A DNA stretch of 64,000 bases from Hermatobates lingyangjiaoensis (GCA_026182355.1 JAPFBL010000594.1:1-64000), one strand, 5' to 3'. Numbered from the stretch's first letter, positions 20,710-30,531 are shown. The notes: generated by a model from the letters alone, not told the origin. Translations and numbers: made by a program.

Positions 20710-20714
20710 ATATA

Positions 20715-21240
20715 TCCTTTATTAACTACTTTAAGTGTAGAGATACGGGTTTTGTGTTCTGTCTAGAATGACGCTTGTTTAGCACGCGAGTCAGTTTTGA
20801 CGCTATGCGCCTTTGAAGGCTCGATTCAGACGTGGCATTGTTGATGGAGTGCCTGTATACAGCAGGCCAGTCCACACCACAGGACTCTGCACCAGTCTGA
20901 CTGGATTCCTCCGACCATTGTCTAGTCACCTCTCTTCTCTCTTACTCCTTCAATCGACTCACTCCAATTCCTCCGCCCTCTTGTACTTCACACGACGTAC
21001 AACAAAACTACTAATTAAAAGATTACTATTTCCGAGATTATGACATGCAGCTGTTTACCGAGAAATCCATCTATGGTGGAATATGTTATACTATACTTAC
21101 TATAATTCTCCTGAGTTACTTTTTTTATAGAGTTAAAAAAAAACGCAAATTCCTAAACTAATTAACATAAAACTAATATTTCCGCTTATCAATGCTTAAT
21201 TAACCATTGATCTTTAAACACTATTGAAACAATACCACAC
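20715..21240. other. unrecognised moderately GC-rich stretch
   Basis: From 20740 to 21010 base composition is higher in GC and both strands have frames of 65-76 codons. No domain, tRNA box or repeat partner in the window is seen. Confidence 0.35.
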
Positions 21241-21254
21241 CATGTTGAAGAATT

Positions 21255-21365
21255 TAAAAAATTAGGTCTTCACACAAAAGAGCTTTATGTCAAAACTGTC
21301 AACGCATTTCGAACACGTAGCCTTCTTCTTCAGGCTTCAACTAAAAAACAAACGCATTGCTAGTC
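21255..21365 (-). mobile_element. PLE-type end, family C
   Basis: Minus strand: CTGAAGA, extra A, a decayed helix II (GAAGGCTACGTGTTC), GAA, ATGCGT, T, GACAG, then the family tail TTTTGACATAAAGCTCTTTT and GTGTGAAGAC. The same tail follows the core at 56641. TTGAAGCC precedes the core. Confidence 0.6.
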
Positions 21366-21510
21366 CACATAAAGCACTTTTGTGTGGAGAAGTAATTTTT
21401 TTAAATTCCCCTTCATGAGTAACAGATTGCACAAGTAGTGAATTCGACACCAAGTACTTAAATTACCATTCTAAAATCACTAAAAAAAAATTTACTAATC
21501 ATGTATTAGT

Positions 21511-21597
21511 CAGTTGGGTTTTTGACTCTGACGAAGACCGCTTGTTAAGGTTGAAAGATCTTAGTCTTTTTTTCCATTTCTTATTGTGGTTTGATCA
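21511..21597 (+). mobile_element. PLE-type end, family A
   Basis: Core 21524-21566 with helix II weakened (ACCG against AGGTT). Runs directly into a TA tract at 21598. Confidence 0.7.
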
Positions 21598-21611
21598 TTA
21601 TATATATATAA

Positions 21612-21967
21612 TTGAATGTACATAAAGAAACATAGAGAAATTGAAAACACTAACTTACAGTCTCTAATTTTCGGTTGAACCGTCTTCAGGAGAGATAAGA
21701 GAGGGAAACCAAGCGCACTGGTACAGAGACGGTTGGAGACCAACAATGTTGCCACATACCGCGCCCGGTCACAGAGAATAAGGTAGCCAAGAATCAATTT
21801 TGTTTAAAATAGGAATATGAAAAACAATAGTAAACACAAAAACAAATAAAATAATAAAAAATAAAAACTGAGGGATGAACAGAAGAAATAATACATAAAT
21901 AAATAAAAATTAAAAATTACATTGAACTGTATTTGTCCATTTCGGATCGTATTTTCATCGAAAAAGT
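21612..21967. mobile_element. family B ends, chimeric arrangement
   Basis: 21612-21921 is a minus-strand family B 3' region: hammerhead-like core 21661-21693, then GGAAACCAAGCGCACTGGTA and a T/A-rich untranslated part. From 21922 the outermost family B tail (TGTATTTGTCCATTTCGG, ATTTTCATCGAAAAAGTA) appears in plus orientation and ends in (TA)n at 21968. Confidence 0.75.
21661..21693 (-). ncRNA. hammerhead-like motif, family B
   Basis: TCTC, CTGAAGA, extra C, GGTTCAACC, GAA, AATT, A, GAGA on the minus strand. Confidence 0.6.
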
Positions 21968-21981
21968 ATATATATATATAC

Positions 21982-22086
21982 AAATATTTCACATAAACAC
22001 GTGAAATAACAATCAATGATCAAACCACAATAAGAAATGGGAAAACAAGACTGTTTTCCCATTTCTTATTGTGGTTTGATCATTGA
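21982..22086. repeat. family A foldback lacking the core
   Basis: TTTCACATAAACACGTGAAA and the GATCAAACCACAATAAG block read inward on the left. The mirrored CCCATTTCTTATTGTGG block reads outward on the right, joined at GGGAAAACAAGACTG/TTTTCCC. The ribozyme core is deleted. It sits between two TA tracts. Confidence 0.8.
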
Positions 22087-22193
22087 TATATATATATATA
22101 TACTTTTTTTCGTTGGAAATACGATCCAAAACGGACAAATATAGTTCAATATAAACAAAGAAACATAGAGAAATCAGAAGAACACACTTACAG

Positions 22194-22227
22194 TCTCTAA
22201 TTTTCGGTTTGAACCGTCTTCAGGAGA
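22194..22227 (-). ncRNA. hammerhead-like motif, family B
   Basis: Minus strand TCTC, CTGAAGA, C, GGTTCAAACC, GAA, AATT, A, GAGA. Here helix II has one more loop base than at 21661-21693. Confidence 0.55.
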
Positions 22228-22248
22228 GATAAGAGAGGGAAACCAAGC

Positions 22249-22727
22249 TCCTTCGTCCTCAAACACAATGCTTTCAAGTTCGATGAAGACTTTTACCTGC
22301 AAATCAAAGGAACGGCCATGGGAACTAGAATGGCTCCCTCCTTCGCCAATCTGTTCATGGTCCACCTTGAAAATAGTTTTTTCCAAACCTGCCACCTTCT
22401 TCCCTAACTGTATACCCGCTTCATCGATGACATCTTCTTTATCTGGACCCATGGCATTTCCGAGTTAGAAGTCTTCATCGACAACTTCAAATCTTTTTGC
22501 TCTTCCATCTCCTTCACCCATAACATTTCCAACAGATCCACTACCTTTCTTGATGTCGATATCACCCTCAACAATAGTTCTCTCATTACTTCCGTCCATT
22601 CTAAACCCTCTAATCCCCATTTATATCTACACTTCAATAGCTGCCACCCTCCCCACATTAAGAAATCCATTCCGAGATCCCTCTCCATACGTATTCACCG
22701 GATTTGTAACAGACTACAAGATAAACA
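22249..22727 (+). pseudogene. PLE reverse transcriptase, partial, interrupted
   Basis: In frame from 22249: an RT segment containing LQIKGTAMGTRMAPSFANLF, then FMVHLEN; an in-frame TAA at 22405-22407; then LYTRFIDDIFFIW (about 22408-22446), where I-DD is the catalytic box (Penelope-type RTs have an F/Y-I-D-D context); then STTFLDVDITLNN and HPPHIKKSIPRS-like thumb sequence. The first RT motifs are absent. The stop codon is a single-base change from a Leu/Gln type codon. The frame is +1 relative to the endonuclease, so the copy is dead. Confidence 0.85.
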
Positions 22728-22765
22728 CCTACATATCAATTTAAATTTGATGTAGGTGTAAAAAT
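22728..22765. repeat. small palindrome at the RT-endonuclease junction
   Basis: CACCTACATATCAA faces TTGATGTAGGTG around TTTAAA. It replaces the expected linker between RLQDKH and the RGYPLPFL peptide and causes stops and a +1 shift. A local fold-back duplication is the simplest reading. Confidence 0.6.
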
Positions 22766-23515
22766 TTGATTCGCCTAAAAAGTAAATTTGTAGAGCGAGG
22801 TTACCCTCTCCCCTTCCTAACAAGAAGACTGGTTCCTGCCACGACCCCACACAATCCTACATCAACCTCCTCTTCCTCTCCCTCTGGGTCTCCCTACCTT
22901 ATAACAACCTACTTCCCAGGTATCCACAGACTGGGTACCATCATTAAAGAACTTTTCCCGATCATATCCTCTTCCCCAGCCACCTCCAAAACCTTTCCTA
23001 ATCCGCCACGCCTATCCTACAGACGTCCTCCCAACCTTGGCAATTTTCTTTCGCACAGGAAGCTAACCTCCACGAGGGCAAACAGTTTGCCCTCTGGAGC
23101 GCAACTGTGCGGACGTCGAGGTTGCCTTACGTGTCCCATTATAAATCCCCAACCACACTTCACAGCTCCCCCCCATAACACCCTCTATCCTGTTGCAACT
23201 GACTGCTCGTGTACCTCCAAAAACTGTGTGTACCGTTTGGAGTGTAACAAGTGTGATTCGTTCTACGTAGGCCAAGCATCCACCAAGCTTAGTCTCCGTA
23301 TGAACAATCACAGAGCTTCAGTCAATAGCCGCTCCCATCTTCCCATTGCCATACATGCCAATAGCCACGGTCTCCCTTTTAATGAGTGCTACAGGTTACA
23401 GATTCTGCGACAAATACCCCCTGACAGCAAAGATCTCACACTACGAGCCTCCGAAGAAGCCCATATTTGGCTATTAAGTGCGCGCAGTGCACCTGGCCTC
23501 AATCTAAAGCGATAA
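22766..23515 (+). CDS. PLE linker and GIY-YIG endonuclease domain
   Basis: A 249-codon open stretch; the start shown is just the first codon after a stop and is not a real initiator. Residues about 9-22 (VERGYPLPFLTRRL) are the end of the RT thumb. Residues about 115-160 hold a Cys cluster (CGRRGCLTC, then CSCTSKNC and CNKC) typical of the linker in endonuclease-bearing Penelope elements. The GIY-YIG domain starts near residue 155 (VYRLECNKCDSFYVGQ), followed by a conserved Arg and His (SLRMNNH, 176-182) and a Glu-containing RASEEAHIWLL near 228-238. The reading frame is closed by TAA at 23513. In its family the domain nicks target DNA for insertion. Confidence 0.85.
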   Translation: MIRLKSKFVERGYPLPFLTRRLVPATTPHNPTSTSSSSPSGSPYLITTYFPGIHRLGTIIKELFPIISSSPATSKTFPNPPRLSYRRPPNLGNFLSHRKLTSTRANSLPSGAQLCGRRGCLTCPIINPQPHFTAPPHNTLYPVATDCSCTSKNCVYRLECNKCDSFYVGQASTKLSLRMNNHRASVNSRSHLPIAIHANSHGLPFNECYRLQILRQIPPDSKDLTLRASEEAHIWLLSARSAPGLNLKR

Positions 23516-23918
23516 TGTTTAAAAGTTCCTTGCCTTTTCACACTTTTTTTTTAATAATTTATTTCAATTGTTATTACTATTTGTATTCTTAGTTTTATTT
23601 TATTTTACCATAGCTCAGTCAGTACTTTTGTTTATGTATCAATTTCCCTTATTTTTTCTATTTTTTCTTTTTTATATATTTATTGTTTTCATATTCCATT
23701 AATTTAATGTAATTATAAATTAATTATAAATTGATTCCTGTCTACCTTATTTTCTGTGAACGGGCGCGCATGCGGCAACACTGTTGGTCTCCAACCATCT
23801 CTGATCCAGTGCGCTTGGTTTCCCTCTCTTATCTCTCGTGAAGACGGTTCAAACCGAAAATTAGAGACTGTAAGTGTGTTCTTTTGATTTCTCTATGTTT
23901 CTTTGTTTATATTGAACT
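23516..23918 (+). other. PLE 3' untranslated region and end
   Basis: T-rich untranslated stretch, then GCGGCAACACTGTTGGTCTC, CAGTGCGCTTGGTTTCCCTC and the family B core (23834-23867), then TTTCTCTATGTTTCTTTG and (TA)n. A second isolated copy of this region lies at 43915-44282. In the core the C of CTGAAGA is changed to G (GTGAAGA). Confidence 0.75.
23834..23867 (+). ncRNA. hammerhead-like motif, family B, mutated
   Basis: TCTC, GTGAAGA (first C lost), C, GGTTCAAACC, GAA, AATT, A, GAGA. Loss of the first C should abolish cleavage. Confidence 0.5.
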
Positions 23919-23941
23919 ATATATATATATATATATATAAA

Positions 23942-24097
23942 GATTTCACATAAACACGTGAAATAACAATCAATGATCAAACCACAATAAGAAATGGGAA
24001 AACAAGACTAAGATCTTTTGACTCTGACGAAGACCGCTTGTTACGGTTGAAAGATCTTAGTCTTGTTTTCCCATTTCTTATTGTGGTTTGATCATTA
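23942..24097. mobile_element. family A inverted pair centred in the ribozyme
   Basis: Minus-strand tail (23942-24017, up to AAGATCTTTT) joined directly to a complete plus-strand end (24018-24097). The junction falls at the predicted helix III/cleavage site of the minus copy. (TA)n flanks both sides. Confidence 0.8.
24020..24062 (+). ncRNA. hammerhead-like motif, family A
   Basis: Complete set: GACT, CTGACGA, A, GACCG/CGGTT, GAA, AGATCT, T, AGTC. Confidence 0.65.
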
Positions 24098-24109
24098 TAT
24101 ATATATAAT

Positions 24110-25250
24110 TGAAACTGGCTCCATCTTAATAGATAAAGTAAGTAGGTGTTATATGATTATACCGATTCGTCGTACATCGTAGAACAGTTGCCGTAGATAT
24201 CCAACCAAATTGTTGAAATTTAGTCACAATCTCAGTCAGACTGGCTGTGTTAAATCCTTGAAAACTTCTAGTACAACAGTCGTTAGTAAACTTCATATTG
24301 TTATAAAAATCCATAATATATCGTAAATTTTGTAGTGCTATAATTAGACTTCCTATAATTAGAAGTAAAAACTACAGAGGTAGAAGCATTGTTTAAAGTG
24401 TTTTTCATGGAGGTGTCCATTCTAAAGGTACCTCAGTGGGTATAGTCTCAAGTACATGTTAAAGATCATAACGCTGTCTTGTTTTGGAAAGCGTAAGCAT
24501 AATATCAACGCAATCAAAAAAACTATTAAGGGTTTTAGCGTTTTCTATTCTGAATCAAGCGCTGATGAAACTTGAAGGACAATAGTTTGTGTTCAAAATG
24601 GTACTATTAGTTCAATAGAAATAGTGTAAGGAAAAATTTTAAAAAGAAATAATTTAATTTGTAAGGACTTAGCTGAAAAGTAGGACAAAGTTGTTAGTGT
24701 GAACTTGAAAGTTCTTTAATAGGACTTGAAGGCTGCGAGGCCCCAGGGTCAGTGGCAAGTCTACTCGCGCACCATGAATAGCCAACTACCTCCCTCAAGT
24801 TCAGGGTCTCTGAGGAAGGACACTTCTGCTAAAGGAAGTTGTTATTCTTTACAATCGCTCTTAGGTCAAATAAGAATTGCAGACTTGGGCAGATATCAAG
24901 ATACTGTCTTACGTAACATTTATTTAGACTAAATCATTAAAGCAACAATTATTAACAATCAAACTTTTTTTTTAATGTCCACTCATTTATGCTGACACCC
25001 ATCCAAATGCCGATCACACTCAATGTTGCTTTCCCAAGTGATACATTCAATGGCTGTAACTGCTGGTATCCTTTAGGGAAGCATTAAAATAATTTATGCA
25101 TATATCCATACTTTGTATTTACAACCAAATTCGTAAAAATGTGATAATTTTAAAAATTGTGGGAACAAAAATAAAAACAATTACAACCTTAACTGGCTTT
25201 CAACAAAAAAATAACTTTTTAAACTTTTTTAAATTAACAATACTGTTAAA
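24110..25250. other. AT-rich stretch, nothing recognised
   Basis: One somewhat GC-richer patch (24725-24860) is open for 68 codons but shows no recognisable motif. No repeat partner elsewhere in the window was found. Confidence 0.4.
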
Positions 25251-25537
25251 TTAACACTAGATTGCGTAAGGTTGTCATTTTGACTGTTTTTCGATTTCAA
25301 GTAGAATAAAATTGTGTATACACTGACACAGCTTCTTAGAATTTTCCAAGCGAATTAATTTTTTTATTGTTAATACTTACTAATAACTTGTTTTATGACT
25401 GTAAATTATATAAAAATTATTAAAAATTAATTTTAAACAAATTTTTTTATCCATAAGTTATTCTTTCAGAATGTTGTCATTTTGACGGGTTTGGGGCAAT
25501 ATAAATATGTAATAAGTTTCAGTCTGTCTAGTGTTAA
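25251..25537. mobile_element. piggyBac-like MITE
   Basis: TTAA at both edges (25251-25254, 25534-25537), terminal inverted repeats CACTAGA / TCTAGTG, element 279 bp. Subterminal GTTGTCATTTTGAC is present twice as a direct repeat (about 25272 and 25473). No coding capacity. TTAA duplication with short inverted ends fits piggyBac. Confidence 0.75.
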
Positions 25538-25725
25538 AGAACAATAATGAAAGGTAAAACTGTTTAATAAATAACAAACAATGAACTAAGAAAAGAATTT
25601 TTAAAGCTCATGGCATTTCGGTAACTCATTAATTGTGGAATACATAATTGTCTGGTATTTACTCATACTCTGGGGGGGGGGGGGGCATCTAATTCATTTT
25701 TGCCTGTCCATCACTGCTCCTATTG

Positions 25726-25781
25726 GAAGTTACCTGATGATGGACACGCAGTTTGAAACGCGTAGTTTAAATAAAAACTTC
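25726..25781 (+). ncRNA. hammerhead-like motif, family C
   Basis: CTGATGA at 25734, extra T, a decayed helix II (GGACAC / GTTT), GAA, ACGCGT, A. Helix I has AC/GT next to the core and an outer stem GAAGTT (25726-25731) with AACTTC (25776-25781), a more complete helix I than in other copies. The family tail AACTTCTTTTGTGAGGAGAC follows. Confidence 0.6.
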
Positions 25782-25935
25782 TTTTGTGAGGAGACTTTGA
25801 ATTATCGTTTCAAAAAGGTTTGTTTGATTTCCATTGTCTACACTTATAAGGCTTTCAGCTTTTAGTTCTAGGGGGCGGAAATTGTGGCTCTTTTGTTATT
25901 TTGCACCCATTTTTAGTAATGAGCTATCTAAATTA

Positions 25936-26180
25936 CTTGTTGATTCAACATTGGGACTACTAAATTTTGCCTAACTCAAGTGCACTTCAAGTAGGGTTCT
26001 TTAACGAGTACCTGCCATCATACAAACTCAGGAACAACGATTTAACATCCTATCCGAGGGGCGGAGTACTCAGATTTATTCACCTTCTGCATCAATAAAT
26101 CGAGGACCAGATGGGTATAGAACCTCGGACCTACCAGTTTAGAGGTGAGTACGTTAACCACTGAGCTAACCTGGCTCCTG
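25936..26180 (-). mobile_element. tRNA-derived SINE
   Basis: Minus strand: GAGCCAGGTTAGCTCAGTGG (A box), B-box-like GGTTCTATACCCATCTGG, ATTTATTGATGCAGAAGG, then the body to GTTGAATCAACAAG. The 3' pentamer tail is lost. Confidence 0.8.
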
Positions 26181-26713
26181 CAATTCCATTGATCGAGTTA
26201 GTCCTTGTTTTAATGTTTTTCTTAAATTATTTCCTGTTCATCTATGGTAGATTTTCCATTATAACTGCAGATGCTCTATAACTGCAGTAGTACGCCTGGC
26301 TCATAGATTGCTAACAGCACATGCTGTTCATATCTACGCATGCAAACTATTCAGTATCATTGCTTCGATTCTACTAATTTACTTCAACACTATCAAAATT
26401 TTATAAAATCACTTCGACGCTATGAAAGCAGTCATTGTGAAGTATCTACTCATGACTAGAGAAGAAAAGCAACAGTTTTCCTAAGTCTTGCACACAAAAA
26501 GTATTCAGTCACACAAACCGCTTCGAACTTATTATCATCGCCAGATTTCATCTACAATACAAACAAAAATATGTATACAAATTTTGAAACTGAATAAAGG
26601 AAAACAACCAAAGTATAAACTAAAAGGAGTTTCTTCTAAGGTATGCATTATTATTATTTGAGGGTGACTACAGCACTGCGTCTTAAAAACTATTGTACTT
26701 TCCCCCTTCTGCA

Positions 26714-27230
26714 CTAAAGTACCCCAGCAGTTAGCTTCAACGCGTCCAAGAAGCTCAGCACTTTTGCTGGGTCCAGTGGTATAAGTTGTTATATGGTTTT
26801 GTTGAGTGTCCCGAAGCACCTACCTCTGTGCAGTAAAGTTGCCTTACAGTCAGTCAGCAGGTGCAACGGTATTTCTTCCTCTTCTTTGCAGAAAATGCAC
26901 AAACCGTCATTGATAATGTCCATTCAGGCTCCCTACTTTTCGGGAGAAAGTGACTCCCTTTTTCCTTCTTTGGGGTAGTCTTCTTCGTGTCTTTAGGTAC
27001 ACTTGTGGGAGGTTAGCTCCCGATTTTGAACCCTCTGTGTAGGGTTCATCCGGAGGATGATCTCGGAACTTCTTTCTCCTTAGTAACATACAGGGGGGAA
27101 TCCTTGAAGCTCTGTTTGTGGTATTTTGTCCGCTCCGACAGAGCGCAGCATACTGGAGTAAGGCTATTTACTCAAGGGGGTCGCCTGGTGCCCTTAAGGC
27201 TCCGTTCGTAATACAGTAATTCAGTAACCC
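26714..27230 (-). pseudogene. LINE (I/Jockey-type) C-terminus, degraded
   Basis: In frame at 26714-26908 on the minus strand: DGLCIFCKEEEEIPLHLLTD, then CKATLLHRGRCFGTL, a stop, and LDPAKVLSFLDALKL before the final stop. The CX2CX8HX4C pattern followed by an R-x-x-x-F/LG segment and an LLxFxxxxxL tail is the standard C-terminal zinc finger that follows the RNase H or RT in I, R1 and Jockey-like LINEs. Just upstream, SLNGHYQ corresponds to the LTGH motif but is out of frame and some codons are missing. The GC-richer DNA up to about 27230 probably holds more of the decayed ORF. Confidence 0.65.
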
Positions 27231-28115
27231 CTGAATCATCCATACCCTTGGATTGGGGCTGGGATAAGTGGATAGGCTTTAGGAAGTTAGAAGGTGGTCA
27301 GGCCCAGCCCCTGATCACCTTCTCCTCCTCTTTCGTTTGTCCCTATTTCAGCAGGTTAACAGAGTAACCTTACTAAGGTCGAAAGTTGGAGTTGAGTGCT
27401 ATTAAAGGTGCATAATCACTCTATTGCTACCCGTAAGGTATGTAACTCCTTTTAGCTAAAATGTTTGTTGTTTTCTATTATTCAATTTAATTTTTTTTTC
27501 AGAATTTAGCTGCTAGCATTAAGTACTGTAGCTGTTATCAGGAATCCAGATTCTATGATTAGGTGATACATCTGTAAGTAGGAATTCATAAGGAATATTC
27601 TTTCTTTTCTAGTAAAAACAGAATAATTATCAGAATAGAGAAAAGGAAAATGATGTTTTTTGCAAGATAAACATTGTTTTTCAAAGAAAATATATATTAA
27701 GTTAGAGAAAAAACAGTTTTGTAAAGATACGAAAACTGAGATTTGGTTATTATGAATGTTTAAGTGGAGGAAGGATTGTTGTTGGACGTATTGCCGGTGT
27801 TTTCTGCTTATTAAAGCGGAAAGTGATTAAAAGCTGCGGGCTGGAGATCGTCACGTGAAGTAGTTCTCCCGTCTTAACAAAAGCCTTTTTACCTTTTCTC
27901 CTAATCTGCTGCACCGGGATTAAAGCACTGCTGAACCTTCGCAGCGACACTCCTTACACGGCCTCCATATAAGAAGATTACTTCCTCCCCCCCTCTCTGC
28001 CTTAATATTCTTACATAAAGTAACCAATGTCCCTTGTTCTCTACAAAAAGCTAACCCTTCAAACAAACCAATTTAACGAAAAGTTTCATAACAATAAAAA
28101 AAGGTCCAACTGTGA
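27231..28115. other. unrecognised stretch with a skew island
   Basis: No gene recognised. 27765-28000 is another G-rich to C-rich island (AGTGGAGGAAGG on the left, CCTCCCCCCCTCTCTGCC on the right). Confidence 0.4.
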
Positions 28116-28149
28116 ATGTCACATACACACACACACACACGCACGCACG

Positions 28150-28193
<44 letters not shown>
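28116..28193. repeat. (CA)n microsatellite with GCAC block
   Basis: CA run interrupted by a GCACGCACGCACGCAC block. The flanks AATTTAACGAAAAGTTTCAT (from 28070) and AATTTAACGAACAGTTTCAT (from 28222) are direct repeats on either side, so the microsatellite is inside a duplicated segment (AACAATAAAAAAA..GTCCA.CTGTGAATGTCAC). Confidence 0.85.
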
Positions 28194-28617
28194 AATTTAT
28201 TTGGTAAATTGAAAGATACCAATTTAACGAACAGTTTCATAACAATAAAAAAAATGTCCAGCTGTGAATGTCACAATAATATTTATATTTTATTTATGAC
28301 TGTAAAGTTCAGTATACTATCAAGGTTGTAACAGTAGGATTACCGTGGTCCAGACAAATTAGTCAAAAACAGAATAACCTCGCAGTACGAGTTTAATTTG
28401 TTCCCAGATCGAGCTCATACTGCCACTTACTAGTATTACGTTTAGCACTGAAATTAATATGAAAATAAATAATCCGTTCCATCGCCAAAATGCCTGTTTT
28501 GAAGTTTATTTTTTTAAAGAGAATAGGTGGAATTAGAAAATGGAATTAGTTTTATTGATCTTGTTATGAGATCTGGTATAGTCTAGTAGTAACCGATTGT
28601 AGGTGGTAATAGTATTA

Positions 28618-28653
<36 letters not shown>
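28618..28653. repeat. (TA)n microsatellite
   Basis: Perfect TA tract at the outer edge of a family D end. Confidence 0.95.
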
Positions 28654-28656
<3 letters not shown>

Positions 28657-28815
28657 GAATTTAAAAAAGAACACATAGAAAGGAAACCATTGAACTCACT
28701 ACTATATTTCGATGTCCTCGTCTTCAGGAAAAGAAGTGAATCGCTCCAAAGGCTGATAACGACTGACTTGGCGTTCGAACTGAAGCACTCAAACAGTGTA
28801 GCCAACTTTCGGAGG
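28654..28815 (-). mobile_element. PLE-type end, family D
   Basis: Matches 47640-47786 in reverse orientation over its whole length (AAACTAGAATTTAAAAAAGA, ACTACTATATTTCGATG, GCTCCAAAGGCTGATAACGA, GCGTTCGAACTGAAGC). The core (28695-28739, minus) reads CTGAAGA, extra C, GAGGACATC, GAA, ATAT, A. An outer helix I is formed by TCACT/AGTGA. Confidence 0.75.
28695..28739 (-). ncRNA. hammerhead-like motif, family D
   Basis: TCACTTC upstream arm, CTGAAGA, C, short GA/TC helix II (or CGA/TCG if the extra C pairs), GAA, ATAT, A, GTAGTGA. Helix II is the weakest part. Confidence 0.5.
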
Positions 28816-29009
28816 AAAGGTAGACAGGGAAGATAAAGAAATAAAAGCCAAATAAAAATTAAAAAAGAAAACATTTAACTAAAATAAAATTAAAAGCTGA
28901 TAACAACTTAAAAAAAAAAAAAAAATCAACGATTGAGGTTAAGCCCAGGAGCCGATCTACCGCCCAGAAGACTAATAAGTGCTTCTTCTGAAGCTCTCAG
29001 AGTAACAAA

Positions 29010-29108
29010 TATATATATATATATAAAGATTTAACATAAACAAGTGAAATTACAATCTTAGTTGAAAGATCTTAGTCTTGTTTTTCCCATTTCTTATTGT
29101 AGTCATTG

Positions 29109-29110
<2 letters not shown>
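29010..29110. mobile_element. (TA)n and rearranged family A piece
   Basis: TA tract 29010-29027, then AAAGATTTAACATAAACAAG (minus tail) and TTGAAAGATCTTAGTCTTG plus the CCCATTTCTTATTGTAG tail in plus orientation. The CTGACGA box is lost. Confidence 0.65.

Positions 29111-29170
<60 letters not shown>
29109..29170. repeat. (TA)n microsatellite
   Basis: Long TA tract that forms the left boundary of the family F palindrome. Confidence 0.95.
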
Positions 29171-29172
<2 letters not shown>

Positions 29173-29215
29173 AAAAGACGAGCCAATCCCTGTTACGTAT
29201 TACTTTGGGCACTTC

Positions 29216-29671
29216 TTATTGGTTGTGGGTGTTTATTCGTTGAACACGTTTCTCCTTAGCACACTCCGTCTGCTCGGCCGCCTCAGCCTTCACTCCGGGA
29301 GAGGGCTCGCAGTCCCTACTTAATTTTCCAATAGAGTTGGATGAAGGTCTTGGCGTCCTGGCTTGGAAGTGTACCTCGTCGAACTCGGTGTTTACTATGG
29401 GCTTAGTGGATTTCATTAGATACTGGTTGTTGGTGTTTTCTGTAAATTCTATTGATGTGGGTGTATGTAGACCTTTTCCCCGTCGGTTTCTTAACACGCT
29501 TGGCTGCATCCGCCGTCCTTCCTGGAGAGGGCTCGCAGTCCCTACTTCAATTTCACAGAGGGCAGGAATGGCATAGGCGTCCTCACGCAGAAGAGTTCCT
29601 CGTAAGAATCTGGTCCGGGCTATGGGCATTATGATTTGAAGTTGAAGTTGAGTGTGTGTGGCGTTTGTCAT
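29216..29671 (-). CDS. 151-codon ORF of family F unit, copy 1
   Basis: Starts MTNATHTQLQLQIIMPIART and ends with a basic KEKRVQRINTHNQ. It is hydrophilic, with many Arg, Thr, Glu and Pro, no signal peptide, no membrane segment and only one or two Cys. I recognise no domain. The ATG is about 60 nt after the ribozyme-like motif at 29726-29772. A 21-bp DNA word (GGGACTGCGAGCCCTCTCC core) occurs twice, 226 bp apart, inside the ORF, read in two different frames (GTASPLQ and DCEPSPG). It may be a PLE 5' ORF start or simply an open frame in a recently amplified repeat. Confidence 0.4.
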   Translation of the reverse strand: MTNATHTQLQLQIIMPIARTRFLRGTLLREDAYAIPALCEIEVGTASPLQEGRRMQPSVLRNRRGKGLHTPTSIEFTENTNNQYLMKSTKPIVNTEFDEVHFQARTPRPSSNSIGKLSRDCEPSPGVKAEAAEQTECAKEKRVQRINTHNQ

Positions 29672-29725
29672 TAGACCCCTTTACAGCAGTGTTTTCTTGA
29701 AGAATGCGTGGCGCCTTCCTCGTGT

Positions 29726-29772
29726 CGTTGCGACCGGTTTCGACCGTTCCTCGGTCATTCTCAAGCTGGTGG
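29726..29772 (-). ncRNA. hammerhead-like motif, family F, copy 1
   Basis: Minus strand: TTGAGAA (three changes from CTGANGA at most), extra T, GACCG-AGGAA-CGGTC (five perfect pairs), GAA, the self-complementary ACCGGT, C, GC. The changed box (C to T and G to A) questions activity, but the rest of the fold is perfect. Confidence 0.5.
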
Positions 29773-29873
29773 GTGTAGTTCCTGGCTGGATTGTGCGTTA
29801 TTATATGTTGAATGCCAGATTAGATATTGTAAAAGACGAGCCAATCCCTGTTACGTATTACTTTGGGCACTTC

Positions 29874-30329
29874 TTATTGGTTGTGGGTGTTTATTCGTTG
29901 AACACGTTTCTCCTTAGCACACTCCGTCTGCTCGGCCGCCTCAGCCTTCACTCCGGGAGAGGGCTCGCAGTCCCTACTTAATTTTCCAATAGAGTTGGAT
30001 GAAGGTCTTGGCGTCCTGGCTTGGAAGTGTACCTCGTCGAACTCGGTGTTTACTATGGGCTTAGTGGATTTCATTAGATACTGGTTGTTGGTGTTTTCTG
30101 TAAATTCTATTGATGTGGGTGTATGTAGACCTTTTCCCCGTCGGTTTCTTAACACGCTTGGCTGCATCCGCCGTCCTTCCTGGAGAGGGCTCGCAGTCCC
30201 TACTTTAATTTCACAGAGGGCAGGAAGGGCATAGGCGTCCTCACGCAGAAGAGTTCCTCGTAAGAATCTGGTCCGGGCTATGGGCATTATGATTTGAAGT
30301 TGAAGTTGAGTGTGTGTGGCGTTTGTCAT
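29874..30329 (-). CDS. 151-codon ORF of family F unit, copy 2
   Basis: Same as copy 1 except one residue (LPALCEI instead of IPALCEI) and a K for E difference. It lies 658 bp to the right in the tandem. Confidence 0.4.
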   Translation of the reverse strand: MTNATHTQLQLQIIMPIARTRFLRGTLLREDAYALPALCEIKVGTASPLQEGRRMQPSVLRNRRGKGLHTPTSIEFTENTNNQYLMKSTKPIVNTEFDEVHFQARTPRPSSNSIGKLSRDCEPSPGVKAEAAEQTECAKEKRVQRINTHNQ

Positions 30330-30383
30330 TAGACCCCTTTACTGCAGTGTTTTCTTGAAGAATGCGTGGCGCCTTCCTCGTGT

Positions 30384-30430
30384 CGTTGCGACCGGTTTCG
30401 ACCGTTCCTCGGTCATTCTCAAGCTGGTGG
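30384..30430 (-). ncRNA. hammerhead-like motif, family F, copy 2
   Basis: Identical to copy 1, one unit further. Confidence 0.5.
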
Positions 30431-30531
30431 GTGTAGTTCCTGGCTGGATTGTGCGTTATTATATGTTGAATGCCAGATTAGATATTGTAAAAGACGAGCC
30501 AATCCCTGTTACGTATTACTTTGGGCACTTC

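Larger units (their letters stand above)
22104..23918 (+). mobile_element. Penelope-like element, 5'-truncated, family B
   Basis: Structure from left to right: an inverted (minus) copy of the element's own 3' end (22104-22247, with hammerhead-like core 22194-22227); a reverse transcriptase fragment (22249-22727); a frameshift zone with a small palindrome (22728-22765); the GIY-YIG endonuclease (22766-23515); a 3' untranslated region; and the 3' end with core 23834-23867. Outside are (TA)n tracts (22084-22103 and 23919-23941). The upstream half of the RT and the N-terminal part are missing. Confidence 0.85.
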
